DNA from: an uncultured Lachnospiraceae bacterium
GTDB lineage: Bacteria; Bacillota; Clostridia; Lachnospirales; Lachnospiraceae
Length of the DNA stretch: 64,000 nt
Direction: 5' to 3'
Assembly (NCBI GenBank): GCA_900317505.1
Contig: ONHB01000001.1
Location: 62,001-126,000 of the forward strand
Every line of letters starts with the position of its first letter. Position 1 is the stretch's first letter. The translations under genes and the position numbers were made by a program. This document shows positions 26,297 to 34,243 of the stretch, in pieces. The notes below the pieces were generated by a model. The model made no database searches and was not told the DNA's origin. It was given only the letters and a program-made list of their open reading frames with translations.

Positions 26297-26807
26297 TTTC
26301 GTGCTTACTCTTTCTGTCCTCGCTTATAAAAAACTTCTGGAACAAAGTCTTTATAAGGAAAATTACAATCGTCATTAAAATCGTGTATACCGTTTCCGGT
26401 ATGATGATATTGATCAGATAATAGGTAAAATGGAATCTGCCTCTCAACAAAAAAGTGAGCAGATAGTAAAAAAGACCATAGACGAAATCACTGCAGCCAA
26501 CAAGTAATATCTGCAGTTTTAATTCATCTTTATAAAAAAGTCTTTTGAAAAATCCATTAAAGTAACCGATGTACATGTATAACAGGGCATGAAAACCGAT
26601 AATCTGTGAAAAATAAATATCGACTAAAATCCCTGCAAAAAAACCGGCTAAAACTCCGGCTTTTTTACCTTTTATAAAACCGAAGGATGAAACGGTTATC
26701 AATAATAAATTGGGCACAATATCTCCAAAGGAAATATAGCCGCACACGGTATTTTGTAATATAAAGCTTGCAACGATAAGAATTGCAGATAGTAAAAAGT
26801 TTTTCAT
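26289..26807 (-). CDS. mreD: Rod shape-determining protein MreD
   Basis: MreD is an integral membrane partner of MreC in the elongation complex. The 172-residue product has five to six hydrophobic segments and the weakly conserved features of the family (NLLLITVSSFGFIKGKKAGVLAGFFAGILVD in part, then YFNGFFKRLFYKDE). Sequence similarity in this family is low, so placement between mreC (six bases upstream) and PBP2 (eight-base overlap) adds much to the call. Confidence 0.9.
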   Translation of the reverse strand: MKNFLLSAILIVASFILQNTVCGYISFGDIVPNLLLITVSSFGFIKGKKAGVLAGFFAGILVDIYFSQIIGFHALLYMYIGYFNGFFKRLFYKDELKLQILLVGCSDFVYGLFYYLLTFLLRGRFHFTYYLINIIIPETVYTILMTIVIFLIKTLFQKFFISEDRKSKHEIV

Positions 26808-26813
26808 AAAAAT

Positions 26814-27677
26814 CTATTCTTCACTCTCTGTCTGTTGTTTCAGATCAAGAATAACCAAAACTTCATCCATGTGTTCAAAGTCAACAGCAGGTGTTATGGT
26901 GCCGGAATGTGTCAGGTTGTTGGAGTCGGATTCGATGGATGTGATATATCCGATCAGAAGTCCGGGCAGATATTTGTCACTGATATTGGATGTGACAACC
27001 TTGTCGCCCTCTTTTACCTGATCATTGGAATCGATCAGCTTGCTGAAACTGATCTTATTCTGGCTCATCAGCTCCAGATTGCCGGATACGATCATATTGT
27101 CGCCGGTAGCAAGTGTCATACCGCTGACATTGCTGCTGTCATCAATGATCGATGTGACACGGGCCCAGTTGTAACCGACCTCTGTCACGATACCGACAAG
27201 ACCGCTTTCTGCCATGACATTCATGTTGAGCTTTATGCCGTCCTTGGTTCCTTTGTCAATGGTAAAGGACTGGAACCAGTTGCCGGAATTTTTGCCAATG
27301 ACTTTGGCGCCGGTCTTCTGATAGTCAGCATATTCCTGATCGAGCTTGTACAACGAACGCAGGTTGTTCAGTTCATATTTTTCCTGTGTCAGATTGTTGT
27401 TTTCAATGGTCAGCTCATCGATCTGCTGCTGCAATTCCTTGTTTTGCTGGATGAGGTCGCGGATCTGGACCAGTTCATCCGAGCGGTTGGAAAGATATGT
27501 CCCGGTTTCGGAAATCCCTTTTTGAAAAGGAATGGTAACATAGCTGGATATTTCAGCCAGTGTACCGGAAAAAATATCCGTCATAAAGGTAATTGCCATC
27601 AAAAGTACACACAGTCCGGTCAGAATCAAAAGCAGATATTTACTTTGCAGCGTAAAACCATTCCGCCGTCTGTTCAT
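26814..27677 (-). CDS. mreC: Rod shape-determining protein MreC
   Basis: MreC is a membrane-anchored scaffold linking MreB to the wall synthesis enzymes. The 287 residues show an N-terminal membrane segment (about 13-35), a coiled coil (about 65-105, with EIRDLIQQNKELQQQIDELT-like heptads) and two beta-barrel domains with NWFQSFTIDKGTKDGI and ESGLVGIVTEVG, the core of the family. Its ATG overlaps the mreB stop by one base. Confidence 0.95.
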   Translation of the reverse strand: MNRRRNGFTLQSKYLLLILTGLCVLLMAITFMTDIFSGTLAEISSYVTIPFQKGISETGTYLSNRSDELVQIRDLIQQNKELQQQIDELTIENNNLTQEKYELNNLRSLYKLDQEYADYQKTGAKVIGKNSGNWFQSFTIDKGTKDGIKLNMNVMAESGLVGIVTEVGYNWARVTSIIDDSSNVSGMTLATGDNMIVSGNLELMSQNKISFSKLIDSNDQVKEGDKVVTSNISDKYLPGLLIGYITSIESDSNNLTHSGTITPAVDFEHMDEVLVILDLKQQTESEE

Positions 27678-28693
27678 TATTTGCCTCCATTTTGAGAATC
27701 ATAGCTATATGCAACCGATTGGAAATTGGGATCGTTGATCACGCGGGATAAGCCGTTGGCTACGCTGCAGATCGGATCCTCGGCAAGGTTGACCTTTAAT
27801 CCGGTTCCCTTGGCCATCAGCTCATCCAGATGGGATAACTGGCTGGAACCGCCGGTCAGATAAATACCTCTGCGGAAAATGTCGGCAGCAAGCTCCGGAG
27901 GAGTCTTTTCCAAAATCACCTTTACCTGTTCGATAATGGTGTTGATATGCTCTAAAAGTGCATTCATGACAAGGGATGTCGGGATTTCTCGTTCCACCGG
28001 AAGTCCTGTTACGATATCACGGCCGTATACAACGGCGTTTTTATTTTCTTTTTCCAGATCTTTCATGGACATTTTTACTTTTTCAGCAGTCTTTTGTCCG
28101 ATCAACAGATTGAACTCGTTGCGGACTGCATTGCGGATCGCATCATCAAATTTCTGCCCGCCGATCTTGATCATTTTACTTAAAACGATGCCTCCAAGTG
28201 ACAATATGGAAATCTCTGTTGTATGGAAGCCGATATCGACAACCAGTACACCCTGTGAATTTTTGACATCAATATCCATACCAAGTCCGTCTGCTACCGC
28301 TTTTTTGACAACCATAATGTTGCGGGCCTTGATATTGGCATTTTTGATCAGATCGTGGAATGCCTTTTTTTCAACCTCTGTAACATCATGAGGAACGGCG
28401 ATATAGTAATCGGCCGGCTTGATGTTGCCATCAGACAGATCACTGATAAAGCATCTGACCAGTGTCTGCATATTGTTGATATCTGCAATCACACCATTGT
28501 TTAAGGGATAAGAAATCTGAATAAATTCGGGGGCTTTTTCATACATATCAAAAGCCGGATCACCGTAAGCAAATAAAGTATCCTTTCTTTCAATGGCGAT
28601 GATATTTTTGGCTGTAAAAATTTCATCACTGCCTTTTGAATAAATTTTGATGTTGTTCGTACCTAGATCGATACCATAAGCACAAGAAGCCAT
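27677..28693 (-). CDS. mreB: Rod shape-determining protein MreB (bacterial actin)
   Basis: MreB forms membrane-bound filaments that guide side-wall synthesis. The 338-residue product has the actin-fold phosphate loops: YGIDLGTNNIKIY near the N-terminus, VLVVDIGFHTTEISIL (about 151-166) and YLTGGSSQLSHLDEL near 276. Some positions differ from common MreB (for example ASCAYG before the first loop, and no typical MFG start), so it may be an Mbl- or MreBH-like version, but it heads mreBCD and should be the main one. It is 28 bases after radC. Confidence 0.93.
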   Translation of the reverse strand: MASCAYGIDLGTNNIKIYSKGSDEIFTAKNIIAIERKDTLFAYGDPAFDMYEKAPEFIQISYPLNNGVIADINNMQTLVRCFISDLSDGNIKPADYYIAVPHDVTEVEKKAFHDLIKNANIKARNIMVVKKAVADGLGMDIDVKNSQGVLVVDIGFHTTEISILSLGGIVLSKMIKIGGQKFDDAIRNAVRNEFNLLIGQKTAEKVKMSMKDLEKENKNAVVYGRDIVTGLPVEREIPTSLVMNALLEHINTIIEQVKVILEKTPPELAADIFRRGIYLTGGSSQLSHLDELMAKGTGLKVNLAEDPICSVANGLSRVINDPNFQSVAYSYDSQNGGK

Positions 28694-28721
28694 TTTCCCG
28701 TACTCCTTTCTTCGATAAATC

Positions 28722-29420
28722 TCATGTAATTAAATTATTTTCTTTAAAACTGTAATAACAGTTATCGCCAATGATAATATGGTCCAAAAGCGGAATGTCC
28801 ATCAGTAAAGATGCCTGATAAATACGGCTTGTCACCTCTTTGTCGGCATTGCTCGGAGTGGCATTGCCACTGGGGTGATTGTGTAATAACACAATGTAAA
28901 CCGCCTTTGCGCGGAGTGCCTCCATAAAGACCTCGCGGCTTGAAATGATCGATGCATTGACACTGCCGATGCTGATCGTAACATCCTTTAGCCTGTTCAT
29001 GGAGCCGTCTAAAAAAATACACAGACAGTTTTCTTTTTCCAGATGCCTCATGGATTCCATATAAAAGGCTGCAAAATCCTGCGGACATCGTAAGGCTGTC
29101 TTTTGGTTGCAGGCATCCATGACGATACGTCTGGAAAGCTCAGCGACACATTTTAATTTGACCGCTTTTATCTCTCCTATCCCATTTACTTTCATAATGT
29201 CCTGAACAGATAAATGGTTTAATCCGGCAAGTCCATAGGGAGAAGCCAGATCAAGAACCTCTTTGGCAACGGATACGGCATCCGCTCCCTTCCGGCCGGT
29301 TCTCAGGATAATGGCCAGCAATTCCGCATCCGATAAAGCAGTCGGACCGGCATACAGAAAGCGGTCATAAGGTTTTTCCGGATAGCGGTTATCCGGCGTA
29401 GATGTTGTTTTGACTGTCAT
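28722..29420 (-). CDS. radC: RadC family JAB/MPN-domain protein
   Basis: RadC proteins carry a helix-hairpin-helix part (about 75-95, VNGIGEIKAVKLK) and a JAB/MPN metalloprotease-like domain with HNHPSGNATPSNAD, giving the zinc ligands H180, H182 and D193. Its name comes from a mis-mapped repair mutation and its true role is unresolved. The 232-residue length is normal. Its position just in front of mreB is a conserved Firmicute arrangement (radC-mreBCD-min), so it probably shares that transcript. Confidence 0.94.
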   Translation of the reverse strand: MTVKTTSTPDNRYPEKPYDRFLYAGPTALSDAELLAIILRTGRKGADAVSVAKEVLDLASPYGLAGLNHLSVQDIMKVNGIGEIKAVKLKCVAELSRRIVMDACNQKTALRCPQDFAAFYMESMRHLEKENCLCIFLDGSMNRLKDVTISIGSVNASIISSREVFMEALRAKAVYIVLLHNHPSGNATPSNADKEVTSRIYQASLLMDIPLLDHIIIGDNCYYSFKENNLIT

Positions 29421-29476
29421 AAAATGTCTCCTTACGCATTATCTCTCCAAGGCGTATAAGACAATTTTATAAAAAC

Positions 29477-29716
29477 TCAGATAAAACGATAGATAATAAT
29501 CGCAATGATGACTCCGAGAATACTGCCGATTGTAATGTTGATAGTCAGTCCGAATGTAAGTACCAGAATCCCCAGATCCAGTACAATCGGTGATGTCAGT
29601 CCGAACGTCTGTCCAAAATTCAGAAAACTGCTCGGAAACAGATGACCGATAAAGCCACCGATGACAATTCCTGCCAGTATCAGTAAAAAGCAGGCCCAGT
29701 TATTTTTGCTTTTCAT
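29477..29716 (-). CDS. DUF4321 small membrane protein
   Basis: A 79-residue protein with two membrane segments (about 8-28 and 43-78) and a short polar loop (PSSFLNFGQTFGLTSP). The N-terminal KSKNNWACFLLILAGIVIGGFIG pattern is that of the DUF4321 family, found in Clostridia in front of radC and the mre genes. Function is unknown; the place at the head of the shape gene series suggests a link with envelope growth. It is 56 bases before radC and is probably the first gene of that unit. Confidence 0.75.
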   Translation of the reverse strand: MKSKNNWACFLLILAGIVIGGFIGHLFPSSFLNFGQTFGLTSPIVLDLGILVLTFGLTINITIGSILGVIIAIIIYRFI

Positions 29717-29769
29717 AAAAGTCTCCCAATTCTTTGGTATTATGTACGACTATATCTTGTGTTTTCACT

Positions 29770-29775
29770 ATTGTA
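29770..29775 (-). promoter_or_regulatory. Possible -10 element for the DUF4321-radC-mre unit
   Basis: TACAAT on the minus strand (29775-29770) lies about 55 bases before the DUF4321 start. No good -35 is at the right distance, but a perfect ten-base palindrome AGTGTACACT covers 29796-29805, near where the -35 should be, and might be an operator. Confidence 0.3.
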
Positions 29776-29840
29776 TCTTACCACATAAGCAATATAGTGT
29801 ACACTTCTTTTCATGTTTTTTTTTCGACTTTGCGGCTCGA

Positions 29841-31124
29841 TTAAAGTCGAATTACATTGGAATTTTTGAGCTCCTGCACAGCCTTCAGAATACCAAATTT
29901 GGCATGTGGAAAGGTCAGTCCACCCTGAAAATATACGGCATACGGCGGTTTGATCGGTCCGTCTGCGGATAGTTCGATCGAGCTTCCGGATACAAAAGCT
30001 CCTGCCGCCATAATGACTTTGCTGTCGTATCCCGGCATATCCCAGGGTTCGGGAACCACAAAGCTGTCAACCGGCGCTGCAGCCTGGATACCTTTACAGA
30101 ATGCTACGACACCTTCTTCGCTTCCGAAGGTAACTGCCTGAATGATGTCATGGCGTGACTCGCTTCCATCCGGCACGACCGGAAAGCCGAAATGCTCCAT
30201 GATATTGGCAGCAAAGATCGATCCCTTTAAAGCTCCGCTTACAACAGTCGGCGCTAAGAAAAGTCCCTGATAAAAAGAAGGCAGTACGCCGAGGGATGCA
30301 CCGACCTCTTTTCCAAGTCCGGGAGATGTCAGCCGGTAGGCTGCATTTTCAATACAGCTTTTTTTGCCTGCAATATAGCCGCCGATCGGAGCCAGTCCGC
30401 CGCCAGGATTTTTAATGAGGGAGCCGACTACCATATCTGCTCCGACGTCGCTAGGTTCGATGGTTTCAACAAATTCACCATAACAGTTGTCTACCATGCA
30501 GATAACTTCCTCTTTGATAGATTTGATAAAGGAAATCAGTTGACCAATCCGATCAACCGATAAAGTTTTTCTGGGTTCATAACCCTTGGAACGCTGGATG
30601 GTGACAAGCTTTGTATTGGCATGAATGGCTTTTTTGATATTTTCATAATCAAATTCTCCATCCGGTAATAAATCAACCTGTGAATAAGTGATCCCGTATT
30701 CTGCAAGGCTTCCGGTGGAAGGTCGTATACCAATGACCTCTTCCAAGGTATCATAAGGCTTGCCGACCGGGGAAAGGACCTCGTCTCCGGGGCGCAGATT
30801 GGACATCAGAGCCAGTGCAAGCGCATGTGTGCCACAGGTGATCTGCGGTCTGACAAGTGCAGCTTCGGTATGAAATACATTGGCATATACTTCTTCTAAC
30901 GTATCTCTTCCGATATCATTGTAACCATATCCTGTCGTACCATAGAGGCAGGCTTCCGATACCTTTGCCTTCTGCATGGCTTTTAATACCTTTAGCTGAT
31001 TGTATTCTGCCACACGGTCGATGTCTGCAAAGCGCTCAGAAAGCTTTTCTAAGACTTCTTCTCCCAGTCTGTACACATCCTCATCAATTCCCATTTCCCG
31101 GTATAATTCATTTGTTTCTGTCAT
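29841..31124 (-). CDS. PLP-dependent enzyme of the aluminium-resistance / methionine gamma-lyase family
   Basis: A 427-residue fold-type I PLP protein of the family named after a plant-linked aluminium resistance gene, close to cystathionine and methionine gamma-lyases. The cofactor lysine is in GSLIKNPGGG, preceded by the aspartate strand VICMVDNCYGEFVE and the GTTGYGYNDIGRD segment near the start. Substrate is not known with certainty. It stands 48 bases downstream of miaA on the same strand, as often in Clostridia (miaB-mutS-mutL-miaA-this gene), and ends that unit. Confidence 0.88.
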   Translation of the reverse strand: MTETNELYREMGIDEDVYRLGEEVLEKLSERFADIDRVAEYNQLKVLKAMQKAKVSEACLYGTTGYGYNDIGRDTLEEVYANVFHTEAALVRPQITCGTHALALALMSNLRPGDEVLSPVGKPYDTLEEVIGIRPSTGSLAEYGITYSQVDLLPDGEFDYENIKKAIHANTKLVTIQRSKGYEPRKTLSVDRIGQLISFIKSIKEEVICMVDNCYGEFVETIEPSDVGADMVVGSLIKNPGGGLAPIGGYIAGKKSCIENAAYRLTSPGLGKEVGASLGVLPSFYQGLFLAPTVVSGALKGSIFAANIMEHFGFPVVPDGSESRHDIIQAVTFGSEEGVVAFCKGIQAAAPVDSFVVPEPWDMPGYDSKVIMAAGAFVSGSSIELSADGPIKPPYAVYFQGGLTFPHAKFGILKAVQELKNSNVIRL

Positions 31125-31172
31125 TTTATTTCTCTTTTCTTTTAATTTGTCATTATAATCGCTTTTGTACGC

Positions 31173-32102
31173 TTATTCTTGAATCTTTGCAATCATATAA
31201 TCCAGTATTTTTTTATCATCATGTGAAAAATCCTGTTTATCGACCATGATCACGTCTCTTTCCCGACGAAACCAGGTAAGCTGTCTCTTGGCAAAATGTC
31301 TGGTATCCCGCTTGATCAGATAAATGGCGCGTTCCAGGTCAATCTCATCATCAAGATATGAAAGAATTTCTTTGTATCCAAGTCCCTGCATGGATACATC
31401 CGTCTTTTTAAGCCCCATGGCTTTTAATCCGGCAACCTCATCGACCAGTCCGTCCGTTATCATTTTGTCTACGCGCAGATCGATGTTGTGATACAACACG
31501 TTTCTGTCATCGTTTAATACAAAATAGGAAAAATCATAAGGCGATGTCTTATTGCGCTCTTCCTCATTGTGGGAAGAAATCTTTTCACCTGTCTGATGGT
31601 AATATTCCAAAGCGCGGATCACTCTTTTTACATTGTTGGGATGAATGGCTGTTGCCGATTCGGGATCCACTTCCTTAAGCTTTGTAAATAAAGCCTCCGG
31701 TCCTTCCTGCATGGCTATGGTTTCCAGTCTGTTGCGGTATTCCTCATCCATTGTACTTTCCGTAAAATCAATGTCATAAAGTACGGACTGGATATAAAAT
31801 CCGGTTCCGCCTACCAAAATCGGTATATGACCGTTGTCATAGATCTGTTTTATTGCCTCTTTGGCATATTTTTGGAACATAAAGACATTAAAGTCCTCAT
31901 GCGGGTCTAAAATATCAACCAGATAATGTCTGACGCCATCCATTTCTTCAGGTCTGATCTTGGCAGAGCCGATATCCATATATTTGTATACCTGCATCGA
32001 ATCAGCACTGATGATTTCTCCGCCGATAGCTTTGGCTAACGCGATGGACAGTGCTGTTTTGCCGACCGCGGTCGGTCCGGTTAAGACGATCAGTTTTTTC
32101 AT
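31173..32102 (-). CDS. miaA: tRNA dimethylallyltransferase
   Basis: MiaA adds a dimethylallyl group to A37 of tRNAs reading U-starting codons. The 309-residue product opens with the P-loop LTGPTAVGKTALS (8-16) and has DSMQVYKYMDIGSAK, the substrate region, and GGTGFYIQSVLYD near 99. It is two bases downstream of mutL and in the same cluster as miaB, whose product methylthiolates the same base, so both steps of ms2i6A37 formation are encoded here. Confidence 0.97.
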   Translation of the reverse strand: MKKLIVLTGPTAVGKTALSIALAKAIGGEIISADSMQVYKYMDIGSAKIRPEEMDGVRHYLVDILDPHEDFNVFMFQKYAKEAIKQIYDNGHIPILVGGTGFYIQSVLYDIDFTESTMDEEYRNRLETIAMQEGPEALFTKLKEVDPESATAIHPNNVKRVIRALEYYHQTGEKISSHNEEERNKTSPYDFSYFVLNDDRNVLYHNIDLRVDKMITDGLVDEVAGLKAMGLKKTDVSMQGLGYKEILSYLDDEIDLERAIYLIKRDTRHFAKRQLTWFRRERDVIMVDKQDFSHDDKKILDYMIAKIQE

Positions 32103-32104
32103 GT

Positions 32105-34234
32105 CTAAACAATCCTTTTAATTTTCTTATCAATCTCCTGTTTGCTCATGGAAAACATCGTCGGTCTGCCGTGCGGGCAGTGATAAGGATTTTCCAGAGA
32201 AAACAGACGCTTCAAAAGAACCTTTGCTTCTTCGTAGGAGATTTTCTGGTTGCCTTTTACCGCGGCCTTGCAGGACATGGATGCGATTTTTAATAAGATC
32301 ACATCGGGTGTACCTCGGACCGGTGCTTCGGCAAGCTCATCGAGGACTGTCAAAAACAGATCCTTGGCATCTGTGCCGTACAAATCGGTCGGAATGCCTC
32401 TCATGGACAGCTCGTCTCCGCCAAAGGGCTCGATTTCAAAGCCAAGCTTTACAAAATAATCTTCGTATTTATGATAAATAGCCATTTCCGTCATGCTGAG
32501 TGAAATGACCAAAGGCGGCATCAGCATCTGTGTGGCATTCTGTTTTTTGTTGAGCTTATCAACAAATTCTTCGTAATTGACCTTTTCGTGTGCCGCATGC
32601 TGGTCGACAAAGTAGATATTGTCCTCAAATTCCACAATCCAGTAGGTTTCAAATACCTGCCCGATGATCTTTAATCCGGTAAGCGTATTGTCATCTGCCT
32701 CTTCCAGTGCTCTTGAAAACAGTTCCATCTGCTCGGCTTTTTTGATGACCGGCGTCTGCTCCTGTTTGATAATATTATCTCCGGTTTTGTAATTTTCCGT
32801 GATAATGGTCTGCTTGGGAATGGAATTGCCAATGATCTTGTTGATCTGATAATCCGGCTGTTCCCGTACTATATTCTGCATATCCTGCAGAGGCTGCATA
32901 GACTGAGTGTTTTGTACACCTTGCATACTTTGCGTATTCTGTGTGTCTGGTGCACCTTGCAGTTCCTGCATAGCCTGTGTATTTGATCCAGCTTGTACAC
33001 TTGGTATTCTCTGGATATCTGGTGTTCTCTGTATACCTGATGTACTCTGTATGTCTTGCAGATTTTGCGTATTTTTTTGCAGATTTCTATTTACTCCTGC
33101 AATCTCACTATCCGTCAGAGGTGCTTGATTCTGAGTTTCCATTTTCAATCTGTTTTTCTCAAATGGTTCCGGTGCATGCGAAACATTGGGGGCTTTTATA
33201 GCATCTTTTTCAGAATCAACATCTGTATAATTGCGGATCAGGGATACCTCGTTTAAAACAGAGGCTACCGTTTCTTTGACAAAAGCACAAAACGGTATGG
33301 GATTCATGATCCGGATCTCCATTTTGGTCGGATGCACATTGACATCAATATCCTCGCCGTCAATGGTAAAATGCAGGATGGCAAAGGGATATTTATGCTG
33401 CATTAAAAAGGTTTTGTAGCCCTCTTCCACAGCGGAAGAGATTACCTTGCTTTTGACATAACGGCCGTTGACAAAGAAGGTCTCATAATTTCTTGTCGCT
33501 CTTCCAAGTACAGGCTTGCCGATAAATCCATGAATATGAATACCATCCCGGTCGGCATCAACGGGTAAAATCTGCTGGACGGTATCTTTTCCATACAGTC
33601 TGTAGATAACATCCTTTAAATTATTGTTGCCGGAGGTAAAAAAACGTGTCTGTCCGTTCTGGATAAACGAAATGGAAACCTCAGGGTGTGAAAGCGCGAT
33701 ATGCTGCATCAGTTCAAAGATGTAGGAGCCTTCTGTCGTGGATGAGTGCAAAAACTTTTTGCGTACCGGTGTATTGTAAAACAGATTCCGCACCAAAACG
33801 GTTGTACCGTCCGGAGCACCGACATCCTCAGGGGCTTCCATGACACCGCCGTTACAGCAGACTCTGGTACCAAGCATATTATTCTGTTTTTTGGTGATCA
33901 TTTCTACCTGCGAAACCGCACTGATGCTCGATAAAGCCTCACCACGGAAGCCGAGACTGGAAATGAAGTTTAAGTCCTCTGCGCTCTGGATCTTACTCGT
34001 GGCATGTCGTAAAAAAGCAGGCTCTAAATCTTCTTTTGCAATTCCACAGCCATTGTCTGTAACACGGATAAAGGAAATGCCGCCTTCCTTGATCTCAACG
34101 GCAATCTTGTCCGCACCGGAATCAATAGCGTTTTCCACAAGCTCTTTTACAACGCTTGAAGGCTTTTCCACAACCTCTCCGGCTGCAATTTTATCGATTG
34201 TCTCACTGTCTAATACATGAATTATTCCGGCCAT
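32105..34234 (-). CDS. mutL: DNA mismatch repair endonuclease MutL
   Basis: MutL links mismatch recognition by MutS to strand nicking. The GHKL ATPase (1-330) shows ENAIDSGAD, DNGCGI (61-66) and GFRGEALSSI (95-104). The C-terminal domain has the endonuclease motif DQHAAHEKVNYEE near 544 and the zinc-site motif CPHGRP close to the end, so it is a nicking MutL of the type found in bacteria without MutH. Between them a linker of about 190 residues includes a glutamine-rich repetitive part (385-455). It is nine bases after mutS. Confidence 0.97.
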   Translation of the reverse strand: MAGIIHVLDSETIDKIAAGEVVEKPSSVVKELVENAIDSGADKIAVEIKEGGISFIRVTDNGCGIAKEDLEPAFLRHATSKIQSAEDLNFISSLGFRGEALSSISAVSQVEMITKKQNNMLGTRVCCNGGVMEAPEDVGAPDGTTVLVRNLFYNTPVRKKFLHSSTTEGSYIFELMQHIALSHPEVSISFIQNGQTRFFTSGNNNLKDVIYRLYGKDTVQQILPVDADRDGIHIHGFIGKPVLGRATRNYETFFVNGRYVKSKVISSAVEEGYKTFLMQHKYPFAILHFTIDGEDIDVNVHPTKMEIRIMNPIPFCAFVKETVASVLNEVSLIRNYTDVDSEKDAIKAPNVSHAPEPFEKNRLKMETQNQAPLTDSEIAGVNRNLQKNTQNLQDIQSTSGIQRTPDIQRIPSVQAGSNTQAMQELQGAPDTQNTQSMQGVQNTQSMQPLQDMQNIVREQPDYQINKIIGNSIPKQTIITENYKTGDNIIKQEQTPVIKKAEQMELFSRALEEADDNTLTGLKIIGQVFETYWIVEFEDNIYFVDQHAAHEKVNYEEFVDKLNKKQNATQMLMPPLVISLSMTEMAIYHKYEDYFVKLGFEIEPFGGDELSMRGIPTDLYGTDAKDLFLTVLDELAEAPVRGTPDVILLKIASMSCKAAVKGNQKISYEEAKVLLKRLFSLENPYHCPHGRPTMFSMSKQEIDKKIKRIV
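32870..33082 (-). repeat. Gln-rich degenerate tandem repeat in the mutL linker
   Basis: Residues 385-455 of MutL consist of short units with glutamine roughly every three to six residues (for example NTQNLQDIQ, NTQSMQGVQ, NTQSMQPLQDMQ). At the DNA level repeated TGTATTCTGT/TGCATACTTTG-like blocks are seen on the plus strand, consistent with slippage-driven growth inside an unstructured linker. Confidence 0.75.
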
Positions 34235-34243
34235 GCCGTCCTC

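Noticed and set aside
26835..27695. Plus-strand reading frame of 286 codons opposite mreC
   Set aside because: It is a shadow of mreC: Cys-, Asp- and Val-rich composition, no ribosome binding site, and the opposite strand encodes a clear MreC with a coiled coil.
27879..28391. Plus-strand reading frame of 170 codons opposite mreB
   Set aside because: Ser/Thr/Phe-rich antisense product with no start signal; mreB is certain on the other strand.
29823..29851. Nine-bp inverted repeat TTCGACTTT/AAAGTCGAA at the end of the PLP enzyme gene, considered as terminator
   Set aside because: On the minus strand it is followed by a run of A, not T, and it overlaps the stop codon; on the plus strand there is no gene for it to end.
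32907..33256. Several plus-strand Cys- and Leu-rich frames opposite the mutL linker
   Set aside because: They arise from the Gln-rich repeat read backwards in different frames and have no start signals.
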